Below are positions 44,788 to 53,543 of a stretch of 64,000 bases of DNA, one piece after another; the stretch's first letter is position 1; every line of letters begins with the position of its first letter. Source of the stretch: Desulfurococcales archaeon (GTDB lineage: Archaea; Thermoproteota; Thermoprotei_A; Sulfolobales; Desulfurococcaceae); the NCBI GenBank assembly GCA_015520735.1, contig WAPN01000002.1, forward strand, positions 28,938-92,937, read 5' to 3'. Position numbers and translations under genes: made by a program. The notes beneath the pieces were generated by a model. It was not told the origin of the DNA. It searched no databases and saw only the letters and a program-made list of their open reading frames with translations.

Positions 44788-45469
44788 TCTTCTTGGCAGG
44801 CCATGATATAAGATCTTTGAGGGCCTTAACTATTTCTTCTGAAACGAATTTTAGTCCGCTTGTAAACCCTTTTTCTTCTGTTATTTTCACAGCTCTAGCC
44901 CAGTCTATCTTGGCCACGATATAGGTGAGCAAGAGTGATATAATGATCAGGACTGGCAATATAATATACCATGGGGCTTTCCCACCATTACCGATAAGCC
45001 ATGATACCGTGTAGCCGAAATAAACAGCTGTTCCCGTTATGACTATTTTTCCAGCTAGCAAAGCTATGAAGAACTTGAGGAGATCGTATCTCATCGCGCC
45101 GAGAGGAATATATAGTATATCGTCGGGGAGCGGGAGCGCCGCGAACAAGAAAACTGCGAGGAATACGCTCTGCCGACTGATCCTTATGAATACCTCCATG
45201 TTCTTCTTCATATTATTGGGTATCAGTTTTCTTATCCCTACCCCGAAATAGTAAACTATCACTTTTCCAACTGCAGCTCCTAGGCCCCCTGCTAGGGTTA
45301 TGAGGAGATTGGTTATGGGGTCTTGGACTGTTACACTATAAAGTATGATGAATATGAGGTACGGGATAGTGCTGTACGGTATGGCGTTCCCTAGCAGGGA
45401 GACGACGAATACTCCCAAGACACCATATTGTGATATGATACCCCATAATATGTTCCCTATGTCTGCCAA
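44774..45469 (-). CDS. DedA/VTT-family membrane protein
   Basis: A 231-residue protein with about six hydrophobic stretches. GNAIPYSTIPYLIFI and the reentrant-like ALPLPDDILYIPLGAMRYD, then LLAGKIVITGTAVYFGY, match the SNARE-associated/VTT (DedA) domain, which includes lipid flippases and scramblases. The C-terminal ~45 residues are a charged cytosolic tail. Divergent from feoA, with 130 bp between carrying the feo promoter; whether the DtxR-type box also controls this gene is uncertain. Confidence 0.85.
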   Translation of the reverse strand: MADIGNILWGIISQYGVLGVFVVSLLGNAIPYSTIPYLIFIILYSVTVQDPITNLLITLAGGLGAAVGKVIVYYFGVGIRKLIPNNMKKNMEVFIRISRQSVFLAVFLFAALPLPDDILYIPLGAMRYDLLKFFIALLAGKIVITGTAVYFGYTVSWLIGNGGKAPWYIILPVLIIISLLLTYIVAKIDWARAVKITEEKGFTSGLKFVSEEIVKALKDLISWPAKKIKAQ

Positions 45470-45541
45470 TCTGCATTACCGTTTGCTTCTATCCACTGTT
45501 CAAATTGTAATTCAAAGTCAAGAATATTAAGCAGTTGTTAG

Positions 45542-45551
45542 TTAATATATG
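45542..45551 (+). promoter_or_regulatory. TATA box of feoAB
   Basis: TTAATATATG lies ~22-40 bp before the centre of the palindrome at 45564-45583, so the predicted transcript start falls inside the operator. Confidence 0.45.
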
Positions 45552-45563
45552 ACTTGAGAAAAT

Positions 45564-45583
45564 ATGTTAGGCTAGCCTAACAT
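45564..45583. promoter_or_regulatory. DtxR/IdeR-type iron box upstream of feoAB
   Basis: ATGTTAGGCTAGCCTAACAT is a 20-bp perfect palindrome. Its core TTAGGCTAGCCTAA matches the DtxR/IdeR/MDR1 consensus TTAGGTTAGCCTAACC closely. It covers the expected transcript start of feoAB, 16 bp before the feoA start, as needed for Fe(II)-dependent repression. Confidence 0.85.
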
Positions 45584-45598
45584 TTTTCTTATGAAAAG

Positions 45599-45856
45599 GT
45601 GTATAAAGTGGGTGCATATAGCCGGACAGTAGTGCTGGAAGAACTGCCTAGCGGGAGTAGGGCGAGAATAGTCGAGATCATGGGTAGAGGCGGGTGGATA
45701 TACAGGTTATACCAGATGGGATTAACTCCGGGCGTCATAGTTGACGTTGTAATGAACATTGGAAGAGGCCCAATCATAATCAGGGTAATGGGCGTCGAAA
45801 TAGCCATTGGAAGAGGGATCGCGAGGAGGATAATCGTTGAGCCAATCAACACATAA
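45599..45856 (+). CDS. feoA: Ferrous iron transport protein A (FeoA)
   Basis: An 85-residue SH3-like protein: LEELPSGSRARIVEIMGRGGWIYRLYQMGLTPGVIVDVV, then GRGPIIIRVMGVEIAIGRGIARRIIV. FeoA supports FeoB-mediated Fe(II) uptake at the membrane. GTG 45599 is the likely start after AAAAGG; a GTG at 45608 is possible. It overlaps feoB by 20 bp and sits behind the DtxR-type palindrome. Confidence 0.95.
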   Translation: MYKVGAYSRTVVLEELPSGSRARIVEIMGRGGWIYRLYQMGLTPGVIVDVVMNIGRGPIIIRVMGVEIAIGRGIARRIIVEPINT

Positions 45857-47939
45857 GAAAGAATATGAGATAGCCATAATAGGACAACCGAATGTTGGTA
45901 AATCAACACTATTCAATATACTAACTGGTAGAAAAGCACGTGTCGCCAACTGGCCTGGTGTGACCGTAGAGGTTCATGAAGGAGAAACAGATTTTGATGG
46001 AAGCAGGATAAAGCTCATAGATCTTCCCGGAATCTATGGTTTCTCGACAATTTCCCTGGAGGAACGGATAGCTAGAAATTATATTTTGAGCGGACGCCCT
46101 GACGCCGTAATAGTACTTGTGGACAGCCTTAATCCCGAGCGGACAATGTATCTCGCCATTCAGACACTAGAAATGACGGAGAAGGTAGTCATAGGTTTTA
46201 CAAAAAGCGACGCAGCCCACGCGCACGGTGTCCATATAAACTATGACCTGATATCAAAAAGACTTGGCGTTCCAGTGGTTCCGGTCTCGGCGGCGACACT
46301 ACGCGGTATTCGTAGTTTACTAAGAACAACTATAGATGTTGCGCGGGGGAGAGCAGGTAGGAAGAAACCGCTTAGAATAGATTATGGGGAGCTAGAACCC
46401 TATGTATCTTCTGTGGAGTCTCTTCTCAAACAGTATGAGGAGAGAATGGAGTATCCGATCAGGTGGATGGCTCTGAGATTATTGGAGGGAGATAATGACC
46501 TCTACAAGTATGTCAGAGGAGTATGTGGCGATGATATTGCTGAAGAGATTGTGAAGATAAGGGAGGAGATAAAGAGGATCTTCCGCCGTGACCCAGCTGA
46601 GCTCCTAGCTAAGAAAAGATTCGAGTACCTCCAGAGAGTACTGGGAGATGCCATTGTCAGGCTAGAGATAAAGAAAGGAGGCTTCGAGCGATTTACAAGG
46701 CTATTCTACAGGCCATTCATAGGCCCGGTTCTCAGCCTCATCATACTCCTAGGCATGTTTATGATCGCGTTCACAATCAATACAGGGTTTCCCCTAAATA
46801 TCCTGCTTGATTCCCTAGGAATGCATGACGCGGCCTCAGCCGTCGAGGAGTACAGTATTGGGGGACTCATGGAGAAGCTCTTCTCATGGATCAGCTCCTG
46901 GATAACCAATAGCTTTGGCGAGTCATGGCTAACAGACCTCGTGGCGAACGGGATAATCAGCGGTGTGGGTAGCGTCCTGATATTCCTACCCCTTATAATG
47001 ATTGTCAGCTTATTCCTAGCAATACTGGAGGATTCAGGCATTGCACCCCGCATGGCTGTCAGCCTCCACGGTCCACTCTCAAAGATAGGCGTGTCAGGCC
47101 ACGCAATATTCCCCATGACTATGAGCCTCGGATGCAATGTCCCCGCCATACTCGCTACAAGAGCTATTCCAAGTAGGTCCGAGAGACTACGATTACTTAT
47201 GACACTACCATTCATACCCTGTCAAGCCCGACTTGTTGTCATACTTGCATTCGCGTCAAGCCTTGTAAGTGGTTATGGGGCACTACTTGTGGTTCTCGGA
47301 TACTCCGCAGCATTTCTTGCTTTTGCAGTTGTAAACAAGATCCTCTATATATACGAGAAGAAAAAGACTGGCAAGAAGGAGCCCGAGATAATCCTAGAGC
47401 TCCCACCAATACATAGGCCTCTCGGGAAAGTTTTATGGTGGCATGTATGGGATAATAGCAAGCATTTCCTGAAGAAAGCAGGTACAATCATATTTAGCCT
47501 AAGTATTCTTATCTGGTTCCTCGTCAATGTTTCTCCAAGCCTAGCCATTACCGATAATCCCAGTGATAGTATAGCAGCTGTTTTCTCTCACTACTTATCT
47601 CCAATAGTATATCCTATTGGGATAGAGCCGGGCAAGGCTTGGATAATTGCCTTCGCACTACTCATCGGATTTATCGCCAAGGAGGCGGTTATTGAAACCT
47701 TGACAATCCTGACGAGCACTGCTTCACCACAACAAGCGCTTATGCTCCTAGGTCTTACAGCGTCACAGCTATCAGCTCTCACTGTTTTCGTTGTTCTCTA
47801 TGTTCCTTGTATAGCAACAATCGCAGTGATATACAGCGAGTCAAGAAGCGTCAGGCACACACTAGCCACTATTGCTTTGATGCTGGGCGTCGCCTATGTC
47901 GCCATGCTGATCACGTATGGTTTATCACTGATCATATAG
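45837..47939 (+). CDS. feoB: Ferrous iron transporter FeoB
   Basis: A 700-residue protein with an N-terminal G domain (GQPNVGKST as G1, DLPGIYGFS as G3, FTKSD as a variant G4 in place of NKxD), a helical linker, then a membrane part of ~8-10 helices with two Gate motifs (SLGCNVPAILATRAI and FVVLYVPCIATIAVI), each with the Cys expected in the Fe(II) path. TTG 45837 follows GAGGAGG. Transcribed with feoA under a metal-responsive operator. Confidence 0.97.
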   Translation: MSQSTHKKEYEIAIIGQPNVGKSTLFNILTGRKARVANWPGVTVEVHEGETDFDGSRIKLIDLPGIYGFSTISLEERIARNYILSGRPDAVIVLVDSLNPERTMYLAIQTLEMTEKVVIGFTKSDAAHAHGVHINYDLISKRLGVPVVPVSAATLRGIRSLLRTTIDVARGRAGRKKPLRIDYGELEPYVSSVESLLKQYEERMEYPIRWMALRLLEGDNDLYKYVRGVCGDDIAEEIVKIREEIKRIFRRDPAELLAKKRFEYLQRVLGDAIVRLEIKKGGFERFTRLFYRPFIGPVLSLIILLGMFMIAFTINTGFPLNILLDSLGMHDAASAVEEYSIGGLMEKLFSWISSWITNSFGESWLTDLVANGIISGVGSVLIFLPLIMIVSLFLAILEDSGIAPRMAVSLHGPLSKIGVSGHAIFPMTMSLGCNVPAILATRAIPSRSERLRLLMTLPFIPCQARLVVILAFASSLVSGYGALLVVLGYSAAFLAFAVVNKILYIYEKKKTGKKEPEIILELPPIHRPLGKVLWWHVWDNSKHFLKKAGTIIFSLSILIWFLVNVSPSLAITDNPSDSIAAVFSHYLSPIVYPIGIEPGKAWIIAFALLIGFIAKEAVIETLTILTSTASPQQALMLLGLTASQLSALTVFVVLYVPCIATIAVIYSESRSVRHTLATIALMLGVAYVAMLITYGLSLII

Positions 47940-47983
47940 AAGAATTATCTCTTAGACTGAGAAACACCAATCTAAACAATAGT

Positions 47984-48451
47984 ATGGATAGGGCTGATAA
48001 TGTCTTGACAAGCAGGAGGAGGAGGGGATTTAGTCACGAAAGAGACTTATTAATGAAGCTGTGGAAGAAAGGTTTCGCCGTAATGCGTGCACCCGCTAGT
48101 GGTGCTAGGGCGAGGAGGTTCGCCGTTCCGGACATCGTGGCGATAAGGAATGGTGTCGTCTTAGCGTTCGAGGTCAAAACCATGCGTGAAGAGCGTGACC
48201 TCTATGTACCTGGAAACCAAGTATCTAAGCTTATGGAGTTTGTCAAGAGGAGTGGCGGCTATGCCTTTATTGCTGTTAAGGTCGTTGGACATGGGACGGG
48301 GTGGAGATTTGTACCTATAGATAAGATCGAGAAAACCTCGGCGGGGAACTACAAGGTTTCTGTTAAGTTATTTTCTTCAGGGCTAAGTATCAGGGACCTA
48401 GTAGTATTAGCTGAGAAGCACAAGAGTATTGATGAATTCTTCTTAAAATAA
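47984..48451 (+). CDS. hjc: Archaeal Holliday junction resolvase Hjc
   Basis: A ~155-residue nuclease. RRRRGFSHERDLLMKLWKKGFAVMRAPASG carries the N-terminal Arg/Glu site; VPDIVAIRNGVVLAFEVKTM gives the PD...ExK catalytic residues of the Hjc family. It cuts four-way DNA junctions as a dimer in recombination and replication repair. ATG 47984 is chosen; TTG 48002 would also fit the conserved start. It begins 44 bp after feoB without a clear promoter, so part of its expression may come by read-through. Confidence 0.93.
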   Translation: MDRADNVLTSRRRRGFSHERDLLMKLWKKGFAVMRAPASGARARRFAVPDIVAIRNGVVLAFEVKTMREERDLYVPGNQVSKLMEFVKRSGGYAFIAVKVVGHGTGWRFVPIDKIEKTSAGNYKVSVKLFSSGLSIRDLVVLAEKHKSIDEFFLK

Positions 48452-48532
48452 TTGTTTCAATTCATTATATGCATCCATAAATTTGTGACTAAAACCCTTA
48501 CAATTTCTCGTATTAAAGACTGCTGGATAAGG

Positions 48533-48543
48533 TTTTTATAATC
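48533..48543 (+). promoter_or_regulatory. TATA box of the symporter operon
   Basis: TTTTTATAATC sits ~50 bp before the GTG start 48591. The predicted start near 48563 leaves a short leader containing GAGGTGG at 48577. Confidence 0.5.
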
Positions 48544-48590
48544 TGTGATAATTTCTTATAATGTATTTAAGCCCACGAGGTGGTATTATC

Positions 48591-50132
48591 GTGGGTGAGA
48601 TCGCAGCTGAGTATTGGAAAAGAAGGAAAGGGTTCATCTTAGCAGCAATAGGCTCAGCAATCGGTTTAGGAAACATATGGCGTTTCAGCTGGTTGACGTA
48701 CCGTAATGGTGGAGGAGCATTCCTAATACCATACTTCATAGCCCTCCTGATCGTCGGTGTGCCATTACTGATCCTGGAGTTCCTGCTCGGCAATTATTTC
48801 GCCGGCTCATCCCCCAAGGTGTTCAGGAAGATAAGGGATAACCTCGAGATCATAGGATGGATAGCAATACTAGACGTATTCATAATAGGCACATACTACG
48901 CAGTGGTATTGGCCTGGGTATTCGACTACATATGGCTATCGATAATATATGCTCCACAGCTGGCCTCCGGTACATTATCTGCCTCCCGGCTATTCGGCAA
49001 CCTAGTGACGAACCCATGGCTGGTCCTACTAGGCCTTGCTGTCACCTGGTTCATAACATGGTACACAGTGTTCCGCGGAGTGTCAGAGGGTATCGAGAAG
49101 GCTAGCCTAGTAGCAATACCTCTTCTATGGATACTCAGCATAATACTAGTCATAAGGGGAGTAACGCTACCGGGAGCAGATACTGGTATCAACTGGTACT
49201 TATCACCAGACTTCTCCAAGCTAACCTCAGGATCTGTATGGATCGATGCGTTCGGACAAATACTGTTCACACTAAGCATCATGGCGGCGCCTCTGATCGT
49301 TTATGCTAGCTACATGCCAAAGAAGTCAGAGCTACCCAATAGTGCGTGGATAACGGCTTTCGCTAACTGTGGCTTCAGCTTCTTTTTCGGCTTCGCCACA
49401 TGGGGCATCATAGGATACCTGATGAGCCTGAAGAACGTTACCAGCCCTGCAGCCCTTAACATACCGCTGGGCGGTGGCGGCCTCGCATTCATCACCATAC
49501 CAACTGCCATGAGCCAGCTACCGGGAGGCCCATCGGTAGCGGCCGTGTTCGGTCTAATATTCTTCCTGGTACTATGGCTAGCTGGCTACACGTCGCTGAT
49601 CTCCATCATCGAGCCCGTGTACGCAGCACTCCGCGACAAGTTCGGTGTAACTAGGAGGCAGACCGTTACCGCTGTAACGATCATATCATTCATAATTGGC
49701 CTAATCTTCGTGTTTGATCCAGACATGATCGACCCCGTCGACTTCACCGTAGGCTCAACGAACCTGGTATGGATAGTAATGCTAGAGGCAGCTGTTGCGG
49801 GCTTCTACCTAGGTGTCAAGAAGCTGAGGGAATACGCGAATCCGTACGCGGAGCTCAAGCTCGGAGCATGGTTTGATTATCTAATTAAATACGCGGCGCC
49901 CATCAGCATGGCTGTTATACTGTTCTACGGGCTATGGTATGCTAAGGCCCAGGTAGTGGTCTACAGCATCGTCCAGGCAGGCAAAACAGTGATGATCAAT
50001 GCTCCCGGTACCGTAAATGGTGTACACCCGGTATCACTGATAGTCATGGTGGCACTCCTGATCGCAGCGATCCTGGTGACGGGATTCAAGTGGAGGACAA
50101 AAATAGAAGAAACAGGCATAGCGGAGGTGTAA
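48591..50132 (+). CDS. Sodium:neurotransmitter symporter (NSS/SNF) family transporter
   Basis: A 513-residue membrane protein with about 12 helices. GFILAAIGSAIGLGNIWRFSWLTYRNGGGAFLIPYF is the hallmark unwound TM1 and TM2 of LeuT-like carriers with Na+ sites; the TM6 region around LFTLSIMAAPLIVYASYMPKKSELP and the TM8 Na2 site follow. NSS carriers take up amino acids with Na+. The frame extends ten codons upstream, but GTG 48591 has GAGGTGG at 48577-48583. It is followed at 5 bp by a 38-residue membrane protein. Confidence 0.95.
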   Translation: MGEIAAEYWKRRKGFILAAIGSAIGLGNIWRFSWLTYRNGGGAFLIPYFIALLIVGVPLLILEFLLGNYFAGSSPKVFRKIRDNLEIIGWIAILDVFIIGTYYAVVLAWVFDYIWLSIIYAPQLASGTLSASRLFGNLVTNPWLVLLGLAVTWFITWYTVFRGVSEGIEKASLVAIPLLWILSIILVIRGVTLPGADTGINWYLSPDFSKLTSGSVWIDAFGQILFTLSIMAAPLIVYASYMPKKSELPNSAWITAFANCGFSFFFGFATWGIIGYLMSLKNVTSPAALNIPLGGGGLAFITIPTAMSQLPGGPSVAAVFGLIFFLVLWLAGYTSLISIIEPVYAALRDKFGVTRRQTVTAVTIISFIIGLIFVFDPDMIDPVDFTVGSTNLVWIVMLEAAVAGFYLGVKKLREYANPYAELKLGAWFDYLIKYAAPISMAVILFYGLWYAKAQVVVYSIVQAGKTVMINAPGTVNGVHPVSLIVMVALLIAAILVTGFKWRTKIEETGIAEV

Positions 50133-50136
50133 GACC

Positions 50137-50253
50137 ATGTTATCTATGGAAGCCGTAGGTATGTTGATCTTCGGGATCGTCGTCCTCTACGTGTTTGGCC
50201 TAGGCTGGGGTATCTTAAGAGCTTGGAAGAAGAGTAAGGAGAAGAAAACCTAG
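50137..50253 (+). CDS. MetS-like single-helix partner of the NSS transporter
   Basis: A 38-residue frame begins at ATG 50137, five bases after the symporter stop, with a GGAGGTG ribosome site lying in the symporter's last codons. It encodes one hydrophobic helix (AVGMLIFGIVVLYVFGLGW) and a basic tail (RAWKKSKEKK). Bacterial NSS carriers such as MetP need a similar tiny subunit, MetS, encoded immediately downstream. The position, coupling and topology agree. Confidence 0.75.
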   Translation: MLSMEAVGMLIFGIVVLYVFGLGWGILRAWKKSKEKKT

Positions 50254-50338
50254 TATCTACTATAACTAAAGGGTCGGAAAATACTAACATTATTTTTCCT
50301 ATCTCTAAATAATTGCTAAGTTTTGATCTAGTGGATTG

Positions 50339-51913
50339 TTATGCGATCCTTATTTTTATCGATACATTATATTTGTCCTCGAGCTTCCTAAGCCTCTTCA
50401 GCTTCCTATTATAGGTTCTTATCATATTCCTCGGTATCGTCACTGTTATTACATTCCCGTCAACGCTTATGTCTGCTCCTGGCAATATGCGCTCAATAGT
50501 CCTTACGACCTTATCTATTGTGCCGAGCCCTGTCTTGGCCTTGAACTTTTTAACTGGGATGACTACTGTTTGTTCGCCGAACGTATATATCTCGTATTCC
50601 AGCTCATCCGTTAGAAAGTCCCTAACTTCTATGACTGGTCTGGATAACTCTGCTTCTTTAAGCCCTGTTGGTAGCTTGACGGTCATCTTTACTTCATAGA
50701 CCTTATCCACGTAACCGTTCCTGATGAATATAACTGTGTCTATTAGGCTCGGTATCATTCCTAGCTCTACTCGTCCTATGAATCTCTGGATAGCATCTAT
50801 TGGTGTTGTCGCGTGGACCACTCCTATCATGCCTATACCTGCTAGTCTGAGGTCAGCATATAGTCTGAAGTCCTCATCACTACGCATTTCATCGAAGACC
50901 GTGTAGTCTGGCCTCGAGAGGAGGAGGATATCGTGTAGCTCTCCTAGATCTGCATAGTTCTTGCTGTACTGCGTTATCTCGGGTGGCAGGTTCATGTCTC
51001 TCGGAGACTCTATCGTCTTGACAACCTTTCCTAGACGCATATAATATTCCGCTAGCGCTTGTGCAAATGTTGTTTTACCCATACCGGGAGCCCCCGCGAT
51101 CAGTATGCCCTCGGCACGCTCATTCAGTCTCTTGATGAGCTTGGGCGGTAGATTATAGTCTTCTAGGCTCAGCTTCTTTAGCGGACGCACAGCAGTTATC
51201 TCCCATCCGTCGCTCAGCGGGGGTCTTGTTATAACTATTCTGTATAGTCCCAGCTGTACTATTGTCGAACCGAACCTATCTATCTCTATAAAGCCGTCAT
51301 GCCTTCTCCTAGTCTCTTCTATGATCTGGTTCGCTATCTCCTCGAGATCATTTCTTGTGAGAGGCTTATCCCCTATAGGCTCATAGACCCAGTCTCCCGG
51401 CCTACCCTTCTTAGCTATAGGTATTATGCCCTCCTTAAGATGAACGCTCATCGTCGTTTCATCGAAGAACTTCTCTAGTATAAATATCCGCTTCTCCTCA
51501 GGCCTAATATATATGACGTGAAGCCCCATGGCCTCAGCAACGAAAGCCTGCACCCGATCACCTGTTATGAGGGTGGCGCCAATCTGGTAGGCATAGTCAC
51601 GTATAAGACTATCTATGGCCTCGCTACCAAGAACCTTAATATCCATAGCATGGGGTTTCTCACCACCGATCTCAACCATGACCACGCCTTGCTCAGATAG
51701 TTTGCGGAGCCTTCTTATCTCCTCGAGGCCCGCATAGCCAGTGGCTCTACCCTTATTGGCTTGGTGCTCTAGCTCGGCCAGGCTAGCTCTATGAATAATT
51801 ATTCTACCCTTTATCCTGCCCTCTTTGACAAGCCTAGATACAGCTCCCTCTATCAAAGCACTCGTATCCGGCACATATACTTCTTCGCCGGCTGGACCCA
51901 GTGTTATCGACAT
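50339..51913 (-). CDS. PINc-PilT-KH ATPase (COG1855)
   Basis: A 524-residue protein with three parts: a PIN domain (VPDTSALIEGA with D16, later TLITGDRVQA), a PilT/VirB11-like ATPase (IAGAPGMGKTTFAQALAEYY as Walker A, YTVFDEMRSDEDF as Walker B, then VHATTPIDAIQRFIGRVE), and a C-terminal KH-type RNA-binding domain (ADISVDGNVITVTIPRN). It is a widespread archaeal single-copy protein probably acting in RNA processing; the mechanism is not established. ATG 51913 follows GGAGG; TATA AATATATAAGG near 51970. Confidence 0.95.
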   Translation of the reverse strand: MSITLGPAGEEVYVPDTSALIEGAVSRLVKEGRIKGRIIIHRASLAELEHQANKGRATGYAGLEEIRRLRKLSEQGVVMVEIGGEKPHAMDIKVLGSEAIDSLIRDYAYQIGATLITGDRVQAFVAEAMGLHVIYIRPEEKRIFILEKFFDETTMSVHLKEGIIPIAKKGRPGDWVYEPIGDKPLTRNDLEEIANQIIEETRRRHDGFIEIDRFGSTIVQLGLYRIVITRPPLSDGWEITAVRPLKKLSLEDYNLPPKLIKRLNERAEGILIAGAPGMGKTTFAQALAEYYMRLGKVVKTIESPRDMNLPPEITQYSKNYADLGELHDILLLSRPDYTVFDEMRSDEDFRLYADLRLAGIGMIGVVHATTPIDAIQRFIGRVELGMIPSLIDTVIFIRNGYVDKVYEVKMTVKLPTGLKEAELSRPVIEVRDFLTDELEYEIYTFGEQTVVIPVKKFKAKTGLGTIDKVVRTIERILPGADISVDGNVITVTIPRNMIRTYNRKLKRLRKLEDKYNVSIKIRIA

Positions 51914-52075
51914 ACATTATTCCTCCACGGATCATTCTCTCCTAATCGAAAAATAGTGTTAAAACCTTATATATTGTAGTCCTAACATAATCTACCCATA
52001 ACGCTAATTATATCTCTTATATAGAGAAAACTGATAACCGAGACAAAAACGGACATCAGCATATAGGTGTAATTT

Positions 52076-53488
52076 ATGACTCAAAAATCACTCTACCTGA
52101 TATCCCTGATCCTGCTTGTCAGCCTTATCTTATCGCTCGGAACAACTTATGCGCAACAAGCCCATAGCCTATATGAAGAATCCAGAACAGTCATCCCTGA
52201 CAACCTGCCATGGTATCCTATAGTAGTAATAGGAGATAACCGTCCAACAAACGTTAACAGCGTCCAGTTACCCCCGATATTCTACATGGTTATCAACGAG
52301 ACAAAAGAGATCTATCCCATCGCAGTGATAGGGACAGGAGACCATACGGGTATGGGTACCCCGGAGCAGATAAACGTCCTATACAATGCATTGAAAGGAT
52401 TACAGAACGTATGGCTAGCCCTCGGCAACCATGACCTCGACGCACATCAAGAAAAGTACTGGACACAAGTAATAGCGCCCGACCACTACCACGTAGACGA
52501 TATCCCGGGCTGGAGAATATATGTTCTCAATAGCGAGTGCAGGCTTTCAATGCAGTGGAAGGCCCAAGTAAACAATATCTGGAATAATTTGGACAACCGC
52601 TCACTAATACTGGTCTTCCACAGACCAATATATCCTAGGGTAGAACACAACCTCGACCCTGAGAGAGCCAATTACCTACTTAATAAGATCGCGCAGCACG
52701 GCCATGTAGAACTCGTATTACAAGGTCATTGGCACGGCTATGCATCAGAGGTTAGGAAAGGGATAACGTGGATAATAACTGGGGGTGCTGGAGCACCACT
52801 CTACGACTATCCCAAGACACCGCCTGACAACGCTACTATAGTTCTCGAGAGAAACCACTATATCGTGCTAATACTATATCCCAACCAGACGTTCACCTAT
52901 GAACCCATATTAGCTGGAGATGGAAGCGGCACCCTAAAGATTATCAGGATAAATACTACCGCATATAAGATAGTCAACACTAAACTGGACATATTCAAGA
53001 AGCCTGCATGGATACCCGTTAGGCTACACACTAATGTCAGCAGCTGGACTGTCTACACCTCCCTCATAGTGCCTCCCAATACTACCATCACAGTGAATTA
53101 TGAGATAAACGGGTATGACGTAAAGATAAGAAGTAATGCCACCAACTGGTACGCCTACGCCACCCCGCCGGGAGGAGCAAACAACGCTGTAGTAGGAAAA
53201 CCAGTAGATAACGTGGCTGAGTTAAAACTATACAAGTTACAAACAACAACTAAAACGACGACCATAACAACAGCCACATCCACTCCAATCATTACAACCA
53301 CGACAACTACGAGTCAAGCATCAACAACCTCATCAATAACCACTACAAGCCAGCCAGCAACGCCCACAACTGCTACAGTACAGCAAACCACCGCACAGCA
53401 GAGCTCACAGACAGAAATAATCGCAATTAGCGCCGCCATAATAATAGGAGCAATAATAGCCGCTATATTCATTATCAAGAAAAAATAA
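52076..53488 (+). CDS. Surface-anchored metallophosphoesterase with Thr-rich stalk
   Basis: A 470-residue exported protein. Signal peptide ~1-26, then a calcineurin-like phosphoesterase: GDNRPT, GTGDHTG, ALGNHDLD, LVFHRPIYP and LQGHWHG give the dimetal ligands. A beta-sandwich domain (~270-390) follows, then a ~55-residue T/S/P-rich stretch and a final helix ending IIKKK. The enzyme would hydrolyse phosphate esters outside the cell. The stalk plus C-terminal helix plus basic end repeats the design of the Thr-rich protein and the giant surface protein in this window. AGGTG precedes ATG 52076. Confidence 0.93.
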   Translation: MTQKSLYLISLILLVSLILSLGTTYAQQAHSLYEESRTVIPDNLPWYPIVVIGDNRPTNVNSVQLPPIFYMVINETKEIYPIAVIGTGDHTGMGTPEQINVLYNALKGLQNVWLALGNHDLDAHQEKYWTQVIAPDHYHVDDIPGWRIYVLNSECRLSMQWKAQVNNIWNNLDNRSLILVFHRPIYPRVEHNLDPERANYLLNKIAQHGHVELVLQGHWHGYASEVRKGITWIITGGAGAPLYDYPKTPPDNATIVLERNHYIVLILYPNQTFTYEPILAGDGSGTLKIIRINTTAYKIVNTKLDIFKKPAWIPVRLHTNVSSWTVYTSLIVPPNTTITVNYEINGYDVKIRSNATNWYAYATPPGGANNAVVGKPVDNVAELKLYKLQTTTKTTTITTATSTPIITTTTTTSQASTTSSITTTSQPATPTTATVQQTTAQQSSQTEIIAISAAIIIGAIIAAIFIIKKK

Positions 53489-53515
53489 TCAGCGTGCAGG
53501 CAAGAATAGTTTTAA

Positions 53516-53529
53516 CAAAAATATTTTTG
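53516..53529. terminator. AT palindrome between convergent genes
   Basis: CAAAAATATTTTTG is a perfect 14-bp palindrome placed between the metallophosphoesterase and the convergent cPGS homologue; T-runs on both strands suit bidirectional termination. Confidence 0.45.
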
Positions 53530-53543
53530 CTAACAAACAATTC

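Noticed and set aside
47807..47983. Upstream extension of Hjc into feoB
   Set aside because: It is a shadow of the feoB 3' end; Hjc family proteins begin near the RRRRGFS motif.
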